The notes under the pieces are model-generated. The model had not been told where the DNA came from and searched no databases. It saw nothing but the letters and a program-made list of their open reading frames with translations. 64,000 bases of DNA from contig NZ_FOOF01000009.1 in the NCBI RefSeq assembly GCF_900113115.1, positions 1 to 64,000 of the forward strand, read 5' to 3'. A program made the position numbers and the translations under genes. Of the stretch, positions 42,904 through 52,150 are shown in pieces; the first letter of the stretch is position 1, and each line of letters opens with the position of its first letter. This stretch comes from Duganella sp. CF458 (GTDB lineage: Bacteria > Pseudomonadota > Gammaproteobacteria > Burkholderiales > Burkholderiaceae_D).

Positions 42904-43926
42904 ATGAGTGTAACCCATGAAAAAACAATGCTGAAATCTTTTGATGCCAAGACCGCAACCCGTGCCCTGGAACTGGCGCGTGAGGCCTTGCAGATCGAAA
43001 CGGAGGCCCTGGCAGCGCTGCATGCGCGCCTGGCCACCGACCAGACGGTGGGCCAGGCCGTGTCCCTGTTGCTGCAATGCAAAGGGCGCGTCGTGGTGTC
43101 CGGCATTGGCAAGTCCGGCCATATCGGCCGCAAGATCGCAGCGACGCTGGCCTCCACCGGCACCCCGGCCCTGTTCGTGCATCCGGCCGAAGCCGCGCAC
43201 GGCGACCTGGGCATGGTGACCCCGGAAGACGTGGTGATCGCCATTTCCTATTCCGGCGAAGCGGCCGAACTGATGGCCATCTTGCCGGTGGTCAAGCGCA
43301 TGGGCGGCCACGTGATCGCCATGACGGGCAAGCCGCAATCGAGCCTGGCCCGGCTGGCCGACGTGCACCTGGACGTGTCGGTGGCCAAGGAAGCCTGCCC
43401 GATGAACCTGGCGCCGACCGCTTCCACCACCGTCACCCTGGCGCTGGGCGACGCGATCGCCGTTGCGCTGCTGGACTTGCGCGGCTTCAAGGAAGAAGAT
43501 TTCGCCCGCTCCCATCCAGGCGGCGCCCTCGGCCGCCGCCTGCTGACGCACGTGCGCGACGTGATGCGCAAGGATGGTGCCATCCCGGCCGTGGGCCTGG
43601 AAACGCGCCTGCCGGACGCGCTGCTGGAAATCACCCAGAAGGGCATGGGCATGACGGCCATTGTCGACGCCGCCAACAAGCCGGTCGGCGTGTTCACCGA
43701 TGGCGACCTGCGCCGCATGATCGAGAAGGTGCAGGACTTCACCAAGGTGGTCATCAAGGATGTGATGCACCTGAACCCGCGCAGCATCGGCCCCGACCAA
43801 CTGGCGGTCGATGCCGTGGCCGTGATGGAAGAATTCCGCATCAACCAGATGCTGGTGGTGGACCCGGACGGCACGCTGGTCGGCGCGCTGCACATCCACG
43901 ACCTGACCCGCGCCAAGGTGATCTGA
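42904..43926 (+). CDS. kdsD: Arabinose-5-phosphate isomerase
   Basis: 340 residues (a Met at 42928 is an alternative start). The SIS domain has GIGKSGHIGRKIAATLASTG, ISYSGEAAEL and CPMNLAPTASTT with HPGGALG. Two CBS domains follow (LEITQKGMGMTAIVD and VMEEFRINQMLVVD). It makes D-arabinose 5-phosphate from ribulose 5-phosphate for Kdo, the inner core sugar of LPS. It is first of the operon kdsD-kdsC-lptC-lptA-lptB-rpoN-hpf. Its stop overlaps the kdsC start (TGATG). Confidence 0.95.
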   Translation: MSVTHEKTMLKSFDAKTATRALELAREALQIETEALAALHARLATDQTVGQAVSLLLQCKGRVVVSGIGKSGHIGRKIAATLASTGTPALFVHPAEAAHGDLGMVTPEDVVIAISYSGEAAELMAILPVVKRMGGHVIAMTGKPQSSLARLADVHLDVSVAKEACPMNLAPTASTTVTLALGDAIAVALLDLRGFKEEDFARSHPGGALGRRLLTHVRDVMRKDGAIPAVGLETRLPDALLEITQKGMGMTAIVDAANKPVGVFTDGDLRRMIEKVQDFTKVVIKDVMHLNPRSIGPDQLAVDAVAVMEEFRINQMLVVDPDGTLVGALHIHDLTRAKVI

Positions 43927-44462
43927 TGACGTACAAACGCGAAGACCTGGTTGCCCGCGCAGCCAAGGTGCGCCTGTTCATCTTCGACGTGGACGGCGTG
44001 CTGACCGACGGCAGCCTGACCTATGGCGCCGACGGCGAAATGGTCAAGACCTTCAATGTGCACGACGGCCTGGGCATCAAGCTGCTGCAGGAAGCCGGGA
44101 TCAAGACCGCGATCATCAGCGCCCGGCGCACGCCGATCGTGCTGGCGCGCGCCAAGGACCTGGGCATCGACTACGTGCACCAGGGCGGGCACGACAAGCT
44201 GACCCCGTTCAAGGCCCTGCTGGCCGAACTGGGCCTGGCCGAAGAGCAGGTCGCCTTCATCGGCGACGACGTGGTCGACCTGCCTTTGCTGAGCCGTGTC
44301 GGCTTTGCCGTCAGCGTGCCGAACGGCCGCCAGGAAGCGCAGCAGCGCTCCCACTACATCACGGAAGCTGCCGGCGGCCGCGGCGCGGTGCGCGAAGCCT
44401 GCGAATACGTGCTGCGTGCAACGGGCAGCTATGACCGCGTGATGGCGCAGTTCCTGGTGTAA
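43926..44462 (+). CDS. kdsC: 3-deoxy-D-manno-octulosonate 8-phosphate phosphatase
   Basis: 178 residues, a small HAD phosphatase without cap: DVDGVLTDG (nucleophile Asp), ISAR (motif II) and GDDVVDLPLL (metal Asps). It is a tetramer in the family. It produces Kdo from Kdo-8-P. It overlaps kdsD and lies 11 bases before lptC. Confidence 0.95.
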   Translation: MTYKREDLVARAAKVRLFIFDVDGVLTDGSLTYGADGEMVKTFNVHDGLGIKLLQEAGIKTAIISARRTPIVLARAKDLGIDYVHQGGHDKLTPFKALLAELGLAEEQVAFIGDDVVDLPLLSRVGFAVSVPNGRQEAQQRSHYITEAAGGRGAVREACEYVLRATGSYDRVMAQFLV

Positions 44463-44473
44463 GGGAGCCGGCA

Positions 44474-45073
44474 ATGCGTAACCAGAGGACCGCCCACCGC
44501 TTCCGCCTGTCGCTCGGCATGATCTTCGTGCTGCTGGCGGCGCTTGGCAGCTTCTACCTGCTCGAGCTGCTGAACCGCGCGGACGAACAGATGAAGGCCG
44601 ATAAACGGTTGAACGAGCCCGACTACATCATCGAGAATTTCTCCTTCGTGCGCATGACGAAAGAGGGCAAGCCAAGCTATATCATCGGCGGCGACAAGCT
44701 GACCCACCGCCCGGTCGACGATTCGTCCGAGATCGACAATCCGCGCGTGCACAGCCTGTCCGGCGACAAGCCGCCGATGGAAATCGTGGCAAACAAGGCG
44801 CGGGTGGACGATACCAACAGCCGCGTCACGCTGAACGGCAACGTCACCATCGACCGCGCCGCCGCGCCGGACGCGCAACTGCTGCACCTGGAATCGGAAA
44901 AGCTGGTGATCTTCCCTGACGAAGACCGCATGGAAACCGACCAGCCGGTCAAGCTGCGACTGGGGAATACGACTGCTTCGGCCAACAGCATGCGCGCCAA
45001 TAATGCGACGCGCGAGATGCACCTGGCCGGCAATGGCACGCTGCAGCTTCCGCCCAAGGCTGCAGACCAATAA
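44474..45073 (+). CDS. lptC: LptC, LPS export system membrane protein
   Basis: 199 residues: one N-terminal membrane helix (LGMIFVLLAALGSFYLLELL) and a periplasmic beta-jellyroll (PDYIIENFSFVRMTKEGKPS, LTHRPVDDS, ARVDDTNSRVTLNGNV). It takes LPS from LptB2FG and hands it to LptA. It is in the usual place between kdsC and lptA. Confidence 0.92.
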   Translation: MRNQRTAHRFRLSLGMIFVLLAALGSFYLLELLNRADEQMKADKRLNEPDYIIENFSFVRMTKEGKPSYIIGGDKLTHRPVDDSSEIDNPRVHSLSGDKPPMEIVANKARVDDTNSRVTLNGNVTIDRAAAPDAQLLHLESEKLVIFPDEDRMETDQPVKLRLGNTTASANSMRANNATREMHLAGNGTLQLPPKAADQ

Positions 45074-45086
45074 CTGAGGAATGACT

Positions 45087-45668
45087 ATGAAACGACTACT
45101 CTTGTCGGCAGCCTTGCTGCTGGGAGTCGCGGCTCCGGCGTTGGCCGAGAAAGCCGACTCCTACAAGCCGACCAACATCAGCTACGGCTCGATGGACATC
45201 GACGACGTCAAGCAGATCACCATCCTTCTGGGTGGCGTCAAGCTGACCCGCGGCACGCTGACCATGACGGCCGAACGCGCCTACGTCAAGCAGACGCCGG
45301 ACGGCTACCAGCAGGTGACCCTGTTTGGCGACGGCAAGAAGGCCACCTTCCGCCAGAAGCGCGATGGCGCCGGCGACCAGTGGGTGGAAGGCGATGCCGA
45401 GCGCATCGAATACGAAGAACAGGTCGAACTGGTGAAGATGTTCAACAAGGCCACCATCCGCCGCCTGGAGGGAGGCAAGCAGAACGATGAAGTGCAGGGT
45501 GAGTTCATTTCCTATGACAGCCGCAAGGAATTCTTCAGCGTGCGCAATACCGCCAGCGGCGAGAGCAAGCCGGGCGGCGGGCGCGGCACCATGGTGATCC
45601 AGCCGACCCGCACCGAACCGCCGGCGACGCCGCCAGCGACGCCTGCCGCCACTACGGAGAAGAAGTAA
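45087..45668 (+). CDS. lptA: LptA, periplasmic LPS-transport protein
   Basis: 193 residues from the ATG at 45087, which has GAGG at the right distance; the ATG at 45081 is too near that site. The signal peptide ends PALAEKA. The OstA-like beta-jellyroll follows ([56 protein letters not shown]). It builds the bridge for LPS across the periplasm. It ends in an Ala/Pro/Thr tail. lptB starts two bases later. Confidence 0.93.
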   Translation: MKRLLLSAALLLGVAAPALAEKADSYKPTNISYGSMDIDDVKQITILLGGVKLTRGTLTMTAERAYVKQTPDGYQQVTLFGDGKKATFRQKRDGAGDQWVEGDAERIEYEEQVELVKMFNKATIRRLEGGKQNDEVQGEFISYDSRKEFFSVRNTASGESKPGGGRGTMVIQPTRTEPPATPPATPAATTEKK

Positions 45669-45670
45669 GC

Positions 45671-46426
45671 ATGCAAGCAAATACCTGCGCCAGCACGCTG
45701 GTCGTGCGCGGCCTCCAGAAAACCTATGGCAAACGCCAGGTGGTGCACGACGTGTCGCTGCAAGTCGATTGCGGTGAAGTGGTCGGCCTGCTCGGCCCTA
45801 ACGGCGCCGGCAAGACCACCTCCTTTTACATGATCGTAGGCCTGGTGGCCTCCGACGCCGGTACCATCGATATCGGCGGCACCGATGTGTCGAGCCTGCC
45901 GATCCACAAGCGCGCCATGCTGGGCCTGTCGTACCTGCCGCAGGAAGCGTCGGTGTTCCGCAAGATGACGGTGGAAGAGAATATCCGCGCCGTGCTGGAA
46001 ATCCAGAGGGTCGATGGCAAACCGCTGTCCAAGGCGGAGATCGACCAGCGCCTGGAAGCGCTGCTGGCTGACTTGCAGATCGAGAAGCTGCGCGAGAACC
46101 CGGCCCTGTCGCTGTCAGGCGGCGAGCGCCGCCGCGTGGAAATTGCGCGCGCCCTGGCCACCAACCCACGCTTCGTGCTGCTGGACGAACCGTTCGCCGG
46201 CGTGGACCCGATCGCCGTGATCGAAATCCAACGTATTGTGCGTTTCCTGAAGGAGCGCAATATCGGTGTCCTGATCACCGACCATAATGTGCGTGAGACC
46301 CTCGGCATTTGCGACCGCGCCTACATTATCAACCAGGGCGCCGTGCTGGCTTCGGGCCGCCCGGACGACATCATTGCCAACGAATCCGTACGCCGCGTTT
46401 ATCTCGGCGAACACTTCCGCATGTAA
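45671..46426 (+). CDS. lptB: LptB, ATPase of the LPS export ABC transporter
   Basis: 251 residues. Walker [11 protein letters not shown]-loop LPQEASVF, signature [15 protein letters not shown], Walker [14 protein letters not shown] and switch His (ITDHNVRET). It powers LPS extraction with LptF and LptG, which are not in the window. It comes nine bases before rpoN. Confidence 0.96.
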   Translation: MQANTCASTLVVRGLQKTYGKRQVVHDVSLQVDCGEVVGLLGPNGAGKTTSFYMIVGLVASDAGTIDIGGTDVSSLPIHKRAMLGLSYLPQEASVFRKMTVEENIRAVLEIQRVDGKPLSKAEIDQRLEALLADLQIEKLRENPALSLSGGERRRVEIARALATNPRFVLLDEPFAGVDPIAVIEIQRIVRFLKERNIGVLITDHNVRETLGICDRAYIINQGAVLASGRPDDIIANESVRRVYLGEHFRM

Positions 46427-46435
46427 GCGAAGGCC

Positions 46436-47935
46436 ATGAAACAAACACTGCAACTGCGAACCTCGCAACACCTGGCGCTGACGCCGCAGCTGCAACAATC
46501 CATCCGCCTGCTGCAGCTGTCCACGCTGGAGCTGCACCAGGAGTTGGAACAGCTGCTTGGCGACAATCCCATGCTGGAGCGCCTCGACGATCCGCTCGAC
46601 CACTCGGTACGCCTGCTGGCCGATGGTGCCATCAGCCAGGGCAACGGCAACGGCACGGAGGCCCCCGCCGCCCCCACGCCTGAAGGCGGGCCGGGCGAGG
46701 GCGGCGACGCCCCGGCTGCCGCGCCCGAAGGCGAAGCCTATGAAGGCGGCGACAGCGAGCATGCCGGCAACGGCAGCGATGACGCCGACTGGAGCGCCAG
46801 CTCCGGCAGCAAATCCGCCGACGACGAGGACAGCCGCCCGCAGCTGGAAGCTTCCGGCTGCACGCTGCGCGAACACCTGCTCGAGCAGATGCGCGTGACC
46901 GTGCAGGAGCCGCGCGACCGCGCGCTGATGGAACTGATCATCGACGCGCTGGACGACAACGGCTACCTGGAAGAGCCGCTGGAAGAAATCCATGAGCGCC
47001 TGCCGCCCGAGCTGGAAATCGAGCTGGACGACCTGCGCTGCAGCCTGGTGCTGCTGCAAAGCTTCGACCCGCCCGGCGTCGCCGCACGCAATGCGTCGGA
47101 ATGCCTGGCGTTGCAGATCAAGCGCATGCCCGGCGTGCCGCTGGTAACCCGCCGCATGGCGCTGACCATCGTCGAAAAGCACCTGACCTGGTTCGCCCAG
47201 CGCGAGTTCACCAAGCTGAAGAAAGCCCTGGACTGCGATGATGAAGACTTGCGCGAAGCGCAGTGCGTGATCCGCCAGTGCAACCCGCATCCGGGCGCCG
47301 AATTTGCGTCGGGCGAGTCAGACTATGTGGTGCCGGACGTGATCGTGAAGAAGGGCCGCGGCGGCTGGCTGGTCACCCTGAATAACGACGTGGTGCCGCG
47401 CCTGCGCGTCAACGCGCTGTACGCCAACCTGCTCAAGCAAGGCAAGAGCGAGTCGCAAATGAATGGCCAGCTGCAGGAAGCCAAGTGGCTGATCAAGAAT
47501 ATGCGCCAGCGTTTCGACACGATCTTGCGCGTCGCGGAGGCGATAGTAGAAAGACAAAAGAACTTTTTCAGCCACGGCGCAGTGGCCATGAGACCCCTTG
47601 TGTTGCGTGAAATTGCTGATACACTGGGACTACACGAGAGCACTATTTCTCGCGTAACAACTCAAAAATATATGCTCACCCCACATGGCATGTTTGAGTT
47701 GAAATATTTCTTTGGTAGCCACGTCGCGACCGAAGCTGGGGGTGAGGCTTCCTCGACTGCGATACGGGCACTGATCGTGCAATTGACAGGAGCAGAAGAC
47801 CCGAAAAATCCTTTATCCGACAGTAAGATTGCGGACATGCTGGGAGAACAAGGCATGGTGATTGCGCGACGGACTGTTGCCAAATATCGAGAAGCGTTGA
47901 AAATCCCTCCGGTAAGCCTCCGCAAATCTTTGTAG
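46436..47935 (+). CDS. rpoN: RNA polymerase sigma-54 factor
   Basis: 499 residues. Region I is Gln/Leu-rich ([19 protein letters not shown]). Region II is a variable acidic, Gly/Ala-rich stretch (about 62-140). The core-binding domain and the HTH follow, with the RpoN box [12 protein letters not shown] near the end. It directs -24/-12 promoters for nitrogen, pili and motility with AAA+ activators. The tight linkage with lptB and hpf is typical. Confidence 0.96.
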   Translation: MKQTLQLRTSQHLALTPQLQQSIRLLQLSTLELHQELEQLLGDNPMLERLDDPLDHSVRLLADGAISQGNGNGTEAPAAPTPEGGPGEGGDAPAAAPEGEAYEGGDSEHAGNGSDDADWSASSGSKSADDEDSRPQLEASGCTLREHLLEQMRVTVQEPRDRALMELIIDALDDNGYLEEPLEEIHERLPPELEIELDDLRCSLVLLQSFDPPGVAARNASECLALQIKRMPGVPLVTRRMALTIVEKHLTWFAQREFTKLKKALDCDDEDLREAQCVIRQCNPHPGAEFASGESDYVVPDVIVKKGRGGWLVTLNNDVVPRLRVNALYANLLKQGKSESQMNGQLQEAKWLIKNMRQRFDTILRVAEAIVERQKNFFSHGAVAMRPLVLREIADTLGLHESTISRVTTQKYMLTPHGMFELKYFFGSHVATEAGGEASSTAIRALIVQLTGAEDPKNPLSDSKIADMLGEQGMVIARRTVAKYREALKIPPVSLRKSL

Positions 47936-48007
47936 TGCAGTGCATGGGTTCCTCTGTGCGTTTCGGCGTGCACGAACTCGAGAGCGACATCATCTTTAGG
48001 AGTGTGT

Positions 48008-48367
48008 ATGAATCTCACCATCAGTGGACATCATGTCGAAGTGACCCCAGCCATCCGCGAGTATGTGCAGAACAAGCTGGAACGCGTCAAACGCCATTTC
48101 GATCAAGTAATTGATATTGCTGTCATCCTGACTGTAGATAACCTCACCGAGAAAGAGAAGCGCCAGAAAGCGGAAATTAACCTGCGCATGTCTGGCAAAA
48201 CCGTGTACGTCGAAAGCCTGTCGCAAGACCTCTACGCCGCCATCGATACCCTGATTGATAAACTGGATCGCCAGGTCATGAAATACAAAGATCGTGTGCA
48301 GAACCACAGTCATGCGGCCATCAAGCATTTCCCGGATACGTACGAAGCACCACCCACCGCCGTGTAA
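48008..48367 (+). CDS. hpf: Ribosome hibernation promoting factor
   Basis: 119 residues from the ATG at 48008 with AGGAG five bases upstream. It is a short-type HPF/Yfi[49 protein letters not shown] and [20 protein letters not shown]. It binds the decoding centre of idle ribosomes and promotes 100S dimers or inactivation. In relatives ptsN and hprK follow; here a terminator follows, and those genes are inverted 6 kb away. Confidence 0.94.
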   Translation: MNLTISGHHVEVTPAIREYVQNKLERVKRHFDQVIDIAVILTVDNLTEKEKRQKAEINLRMSGKTVYVESLSQDLYAAIDTLIDKLDRQVMKYKDRVQNHSHAAIKHFPDTYEAPPTAV

Positions 48368-48390
48368 AGGACCGGCTGGGTAGCACACCA

Positions 48391-48415
48391 AAGGGCGCAA
48401 TTGGCGCCCTTTTTT
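48391..48415 (+). terminator. Rho-independent terminator of rpoN-hpf
   Basis: AAGGGCGC and GCGCCCTT pair around a 5-base loop and run into T. It lies 23 bases after the hpf stop and ends the long Kdo/LPS/rpoN operon. Confidence 0.9.
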
Positions 48416-48442
48416 GCGACCAGGGTGCGTTAAAATATTTGC

Positions 48443-49528
48443 ATGAGCGAATACGTCCACACCCACATCTCCAACGGCACCGGCTTCATCACGCTGGACC
48501 GCCCGAAAGCCCTCAATTCACTATCCCTCGACATGGTGCGCGCGATGACGCAGGCGCTGCTGGAGTGGCGCGACGATGCTGCGGTGGCGGCCGTCGTAGT
48601 GCGCAGCACCAGCGAACGCGCGCTGTGCGCGGGCGGCGACATCCGCTTCTTCTACGACGTCGGCCGCGCCAATACGCAAGGCGATAGCGCGCTACTGGAA
48701 GACTTCTTCACCGAGGAATATGCGCTGAACCATGTGATCCATTTCTACCCCAAGCCGTACGTGGCGCTGATGGATGGCGTGGTGATGGGTGGCGGCATGG
48801 GCATCGCCCAGGGCGGGCCCGACTGCGGCGTGCGCATCGTCACCGGCCGTACCAAGATGGCGATGCCCGAAGTGAATATCGGCCTGTTCCCGGACGTGGG
48901 CGGCAGCCATTTCCTGTCGCACGCGCCAGGGCAGCTCGGCATGTGGCTCGGGCTGACCGGCCTGACGGTCGGCGCGGCCGATGCGCTCTACCTCGACCTG
49001 GCCGACTACTTCGTGCCGGAGACCGAACTGGCCGGCCTGGCCGCGTTGTGCGCGTCCACGCCCGGCAAGTCACTGCGCGATGCGCTCGCCGTGTTTGCAG
49101 GACCGCACAACGCCTTTGCCGGCGACAGCGAGCTGGAAGCGCAGCGCGCCCTGATCGACAAGCATTTCTCGGCGGGCTCGGTGCCCGCCATCATGAAGTC
49201 GCTGCGCGGCGACAGCACGCCGTTCGCGCAGAAATCGCTGAAGGCCATGGAACTGCGATCGCCATTGATGATGAGCGTGACCCACGAGCTGCTGAAGCGC
49301 GGTGCGACGCTGGGCGTATCCGATTGCCTGCGCATGGAACGCAACCTGGTGCGCCGCAACTTCGAGCACGGCGAAATCTTCGAAGGCGTGCGCGCGCTGG
49401 TGGTCGACAAGGACAACCAGCCGAAGTGGAATCCCGCCACCCTGGCCGAAGTCACGCCCGCCATGGTGGAGCGCTTCTTCGAACCATGCTGGCCGGCTTG
49501 GGCGCATCCTTTGCGGCACCTCGCATGA
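48443..49528 (+). CDS. 3-hydroxyisobutyryl-CoA hydrolase / enoyl-CoA hydratase family protein
   Basis: 361 residues, crotonase fold: GFITLDRPKALNSLSLDMV, ALCAGGDIR (oxyanion loop), GVVMGGGMGIAQGG and MAMPEVNIGLFPDVGGS with Glu and Asp typical of HIBYL-CoA hydrolases. It should release 3-hydroxyisobutyrate from its CoA ester in valine breakdown. The length exceeds simple enoyl-CoA hydratases (about 260) and fits HIBCH. There is no good Shine-Dalgarno. Its stop overlaps the start of the Lrp-type regulator (ATGA). Confidence 0.85.
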   Translation: MSEYVHTHISNGTGFITLDRPKALNSLSLDMVRAMTQALLEWRDDAAVAAVVVRSTSERALCAGGDIRFFYDVGRANTQGDSALLEDFFTEEYALNHVIHFYPKPYVALMDGVVMGGGMGIAQGGPDCGVRIVTGRTKMAMPEVNIGLFPDVGGSHFLSHAPGQLGMWLGLTGLTVGAADALYLDLADYFVPETELAGLAALCASTPGKSLRDALAVFAGPHNAFAGDSELEAQRALIDKHFSAGSVPAIMKSLRGDSTPFAQKSLKAMELRSPLMMSVTHELLKRGATLGVSDCLRMERNLVRRNFEHGEIFEGVRALVVDKDNQPKWNPATLAEVTPAMVERFFEPCWPAWAHPLRHLA

Positions 49529-49986
49529 GGGAGTTGGACCGGATTGACCGCAGCATCCTCAATATCCTGCAAGAGGATGCCAGCACGCCCCTGCGCGAAA
49601 TCGCGGAGCGCGTGCATTCATCGGTCGCGACTTGCCAGCGCCGCATCGAGAGGCTGCGTGCCGACGGCGTGCTGGTGAAGGCGGTCGCGCTGGTTGACCG
49701 CGCGCTGGCGGGGCGGCCGCTGACGGTATTCGTGTCGGTCGAACTGGAGAAGCAGAATACCGACATCCTCAAGCAGTTCGAGCATCGCATGCGCTCCGAG
49801 CCGGAGGTGATGTCCTGCTATGAGGTGGCCGGCGAGTTCGACTTCCACCTGATCGTCACGGTGGAATCGATGGAAGAATACAGCGCCTTCACGCGCCGCG
49901 TGTTCACCTCCCACCACAACGTCATCAACGTGAAAAGCCTGTTCGCCATGAACTGTTCCAAGTTCGAGACTAAACTGACGCTTTAG
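49525..49986 (+). CDS. Lrp/AsnC-family regulator
   Basis: 153 residues from the ATG at 49525, overlapping the upstream stop. The HTH is MRELDRIDRSILNILQEDAS, TPLREIAERVHSSVATCQRRIERL. The RAM ligand-binding domain follows (VFVSVELEKQNTDILKQF, VMSCYEVAGEFDFHLIVTV). Regulators of this class sense amino acids; coupling with a valine-pathway hydrolase suggests a BkdR-like branched-chain regulator, which is an inference. Confidence 0.88.
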   Translation: MRELDRIDRSILNILQEDASTPLREIAERVHSSVATCQRRIERLRADGVLVKAVALVDRALAGRPLTVFVSVELEKQNTDILKQFEHRMRSEPEVMSCYEVAGEFDFHLIVTVESMEEYSAFTRRVFTSHHNVINVKSLFAMNCSKFETKLTL

Positions 49987-50045
49987 CGGTTATGGGAGGC
50001 GGTGGGGGGGCTATGCGAGCGGACGGCCGATAAATCACGAATGAG

Positions 50046-50585
50046 TTACGCCTGCGCGCCGCGTACATGCCGACGCGTGGCTAGCGCGGTCAACATCAAT
50101 GCAGTGCAGGGCAGCCAGACCCAGAGGAGTTCAGACTTGATGACCGTTAGACCGGCGGGGCCAAGGAAACGGTTCAAGGTCAACGGCGATACACGGATAA
50201 ACTGGACCGGGAAGAAATGTCGCTGGTCGGAGAACGGCCACCAGATAGCGGCACCAAGGCCGCCTGTCGTCAGCATGTCGAGCACGGGATGCGAAACGCA
50301 GGCGATCGAAACGAATGCCATGGCAACCCAGCGTTTTGTATTCAGCCACGGTGCGGCAAGCGCCGCCAGCATTCCTAATGCCAGTGCAAAGACCAGCGAA
50401 TGCGATGCGCCGCGATGGCCAAGCTGGTTCGCGTATTCGATCCCGAGCTTGAAAGCGATGACGTCCAAGTCGGGCACGATGGACGCAACCATGCCGGCCA
50501 GCAGCAGCCTGCGTGAAATGCGGTTTGGACCAAGGACAACGCCAAGTGCCAGCGGAATCGCCGGGTGAGTCAGAATAGTGGGCAT
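50046..50585 (-). CDS. YdjM/DUF457-type membrane metal-dependent hydrolase
   Basis: 179 residues from the ATG at 50585. The pattern MPTILTHPAIPLALG, SIVPDLDVIAF, GHRGASHSLVFALALG and SHPVLDMLTTGG gives the conserved His/Asp set of the YdjM/YfhO-like family, with four to five membrane helices. In E. coli ydjM is LexA-regulated; no LexA box was identified here. The enzyme activity is not established. It lies between two unrelated groups in the rpoN-ptsN gap. Confidence 0.8.
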   Translation of the reverse strand: MPTILTHPAIPLALGVVLGPNRISRRLLLAGMVASIVPDLDVIAFKLGIEYANQLGHRGASHSLVFALALGMLAALAAPWLNTKRWVAMAFVSIACVSHPVLDMLTTGGLGAAIWWPFSDQRHFFPVQFIRVSPLTLNRFLGPAGLTVIKSELLWVWLPCTALMLTALATRRHVRGAQA

Positions 50586-50598
50586 GATGCAGAAGAAC

Positions 50599-50892
50599 TT
50601 AAATTGGAGGCTTGTTGTGAAAGCCTTCGTACAGTGCCTGTAGCGGCGGCAGCTTGTCCCAGTACGCCGCTGCCTTGGCCGGTGGCACTTGCCAGAACAG
50701 GTTTTCGACAAACGATACGTCGATGCACTGGCTGACCTCTTCGCTGGCAGACGGGAAGACGTTGGTGACGAACTTAAAGAACTCAGAACATTCGACCAGA
50801 GAGTCCTCCCGTCTCATGTCCTCTTTGAGCGCATCGGCTGCGCTATCGAACCAGTCATAAAGATCTGCCGCGGGAGGTGAATTGGTCTGCAT
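50599..50892 (-). CDS. Hypothetical protein, 97 residues
   Basis: Acidic and soluble, with no signal peptide: MQTNSPPAADLYDWFDSAAD, ECSEFFKFVTNVFPSAS, IDVSFVENLFWQVPPAKAAAYW, LPPLQALYEG. The pattern resembles small immunity-type or DUF proteins, but no family can be named with confidence. Its ATG overlaps the stop of the secreted protein upstream (TAATG), so the two are translated together. Confidence 0.6.
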   Translation of the reverse strand: MQTNSPPAADLYDWFDSAADALKEDMRREDSLVECSEFFKFVTNVFPSASEEVSQCIDVSFVENLFWQVPPAKAAAYWDKLPPLQALYEGFHNKPPI

Positions 50893-51221
50893 TACTCTTT
50901 GGGACAGTCGACCGGTGGCAAGGGGCCGAATACGACCTCGGAGTCAGCCGGACCGGAAGTCTGCAGGATATAGACGACTTTCGCTGCGCTGTCGACGTAC
51001 ATCATGTGCGCCCGGCCGCCAGGCACCATGCCGGGCGAATTGAGCGTCATGTGACGCGTATCGCGCAGCTTCTCCGGAAGCGTTGGCACGGTAGGCCATT
51101 TTTCGCGGGTGCCGGAGGGTGACACGAAGCTGGCGTAGTGCGCAGCCGTGCAACGCCAGATTGGTTCCGGCTCGATGGGTGCAGCGCCCAGCGCTGCTGC
51201 AAGCAGTAATGAGATCGCCAT
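50892..51221 (-). CDS. Small secreted protein, 109 residues
   Basis: Signal peptide MAISLLLAAALGAAP, then WRCTAAHYASFVSPSGTREK, TRHMTLNSPGMVPGGRAHMM and VVYILQTSGPADSEVVFGPL, with two Cys residues that may form a disulphide (WRC and DCPKE). No family is recognised. It overlaps the 97-residue gene downstream, which suggests that the pair works together. Confidence 0.6.
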   Translation of the reverse strand: MAISLLLAAALGAAPIEPEPIWRCTAAHYASFVSPSGTREKWPTVPTLPEKLRDTRHMTLNSPGMVPGGRAHMMYVDSAAKVVYILQTSGPADSEVVFGPLPPVDCPKE

Positions 51222-51261
51222 ATGCAGATAATAGATCAAAAATCCGGCGCCGAATTAAATT

Positions 51262-51585
51262 TCACTCCAACTCTTTGATGCGCTGCGGGATCAGGTCCAT
51301 CTTGCCTTCAGTGTTGAACTCATCACAGCGATCCGCGATTATCCGCTCTGGCCCACGCTCTTTGGCGAAGTAAAGCTTCTCGCAGTCGCAGCGCAGGCGG
51401 GCCTTGAGCTTCCTGCCCTTCCTGAGTTCGGCGGTCCAGCAAGAGTCGGCGCAGCCGCAAGATTGATAGGTCAGCACTTCCCCGGGACGGTTCCAGTCGA
51501 GTTCGAACCTGGCGTGTTGGCCTGCGGCTTTCGCTGGTTGGAGCACCAGCAGCGTTGCGATAGCAATGAGGGCTAAGAGCTTCAT
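51262..51585 (-). CDS. Small Cys-rich secreted protein, 107 residues
   Basis: Signal peptide MKLLALIAIATLLVLQPAKAAG. The mature part has six Cys residues (SCGCADSC, RCDCEKL, DRCDEF) and many Lys/Arg residues, so disulphides or metal binding are likely. No family is recognised. It lies 40 bases upstream of the secreted protein above, on the same strand. Confidence 0.6.
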   Translation of the reverse strand: MKLLALIAIATLLVLQPAKAAGQHARFELDWNRPGEVLTYQSCGCADSCWTAELRKGRKLKARLRCDCEKLYFAKERGPERIIADRCDEFNTEGKMDLIPQRIKELE

Positions 51586-51697
51586 GGCGAAATGCTAACA
51601 CGGCATGGGAAAATTTCCCGCCGCCTTGCGCGAAATCGGGAAATCGTTTCGCGCGGACTGCCTAAGATGATCGCTCGTTGTTTGATAGGAGAGCATC

Positions 51698-52072
51698 ATG
51701 ATTGACCACGTATCCATTGCCACCCATGACCTGCCGCGCGCGGTGGAATTTTATACAGCCTGCCTGGAGCCGCTTGGCTACAGCGTGCAGCACCAGGACG
51801 ACAAGCAGGCCATCTTCGGCGCCGACGGCCACTGGGCTTTCGCCATCTACCCGGCACAAGGCGAGGCACCCCTGGTGGGCCAGCGCGGGCACATCGCCAT
51901 CAAGTCGCCATCGCAACTGGCGACGCACGCCTTCCACGCCAACGCCATGGCGCAAGGCGCGGCATCGCTGCGTACGCCGGGGCTGCGTCCGGATGTCAAT
52001 GAGCGCTATTTTGGGACGATGATCACCGATCCGGACCAGCATACGATCGAAGTGGTGCACTGGCTGGACTAA
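51698..52072 (+). CDS. VOC-family (glyoxalase/dioxygenase-like) protein
   Basis: 124 residues with TAGGAGAG before the ATG. A single VOC unit pair: MIDHVSIATHDLPRAVEFYT (His3 or 4 as metal ligand), FAIYPAQ, RGHIAIKSPS and TMITDPDQHTIEVVHWLD (Glu as ligand). Substrate is unknown; members handle lactoylglutathione, fosfomycin and aromatics. It is monocistronic. Confidence 0.88.
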   Translation: MIDHVSIATHDLPRAVEFYTACLEPLGYSVQHQDDKQAIFGADGHWAFAIYPAQGEAPLVGQRGHIAIKSPSQLATHAFHANAMAQGAASLRTPGLRPDVNERYFGTMITDPDQHTIEVVHWLD

Positions 52073-52150
52073 TTTGGTGCAAGGGGCCGGCCGGCGGCTG
52101 GCCCGCATCTTGCAGTAACGCTTGGGTCATCCACTTTATTCAAGCGCTCA

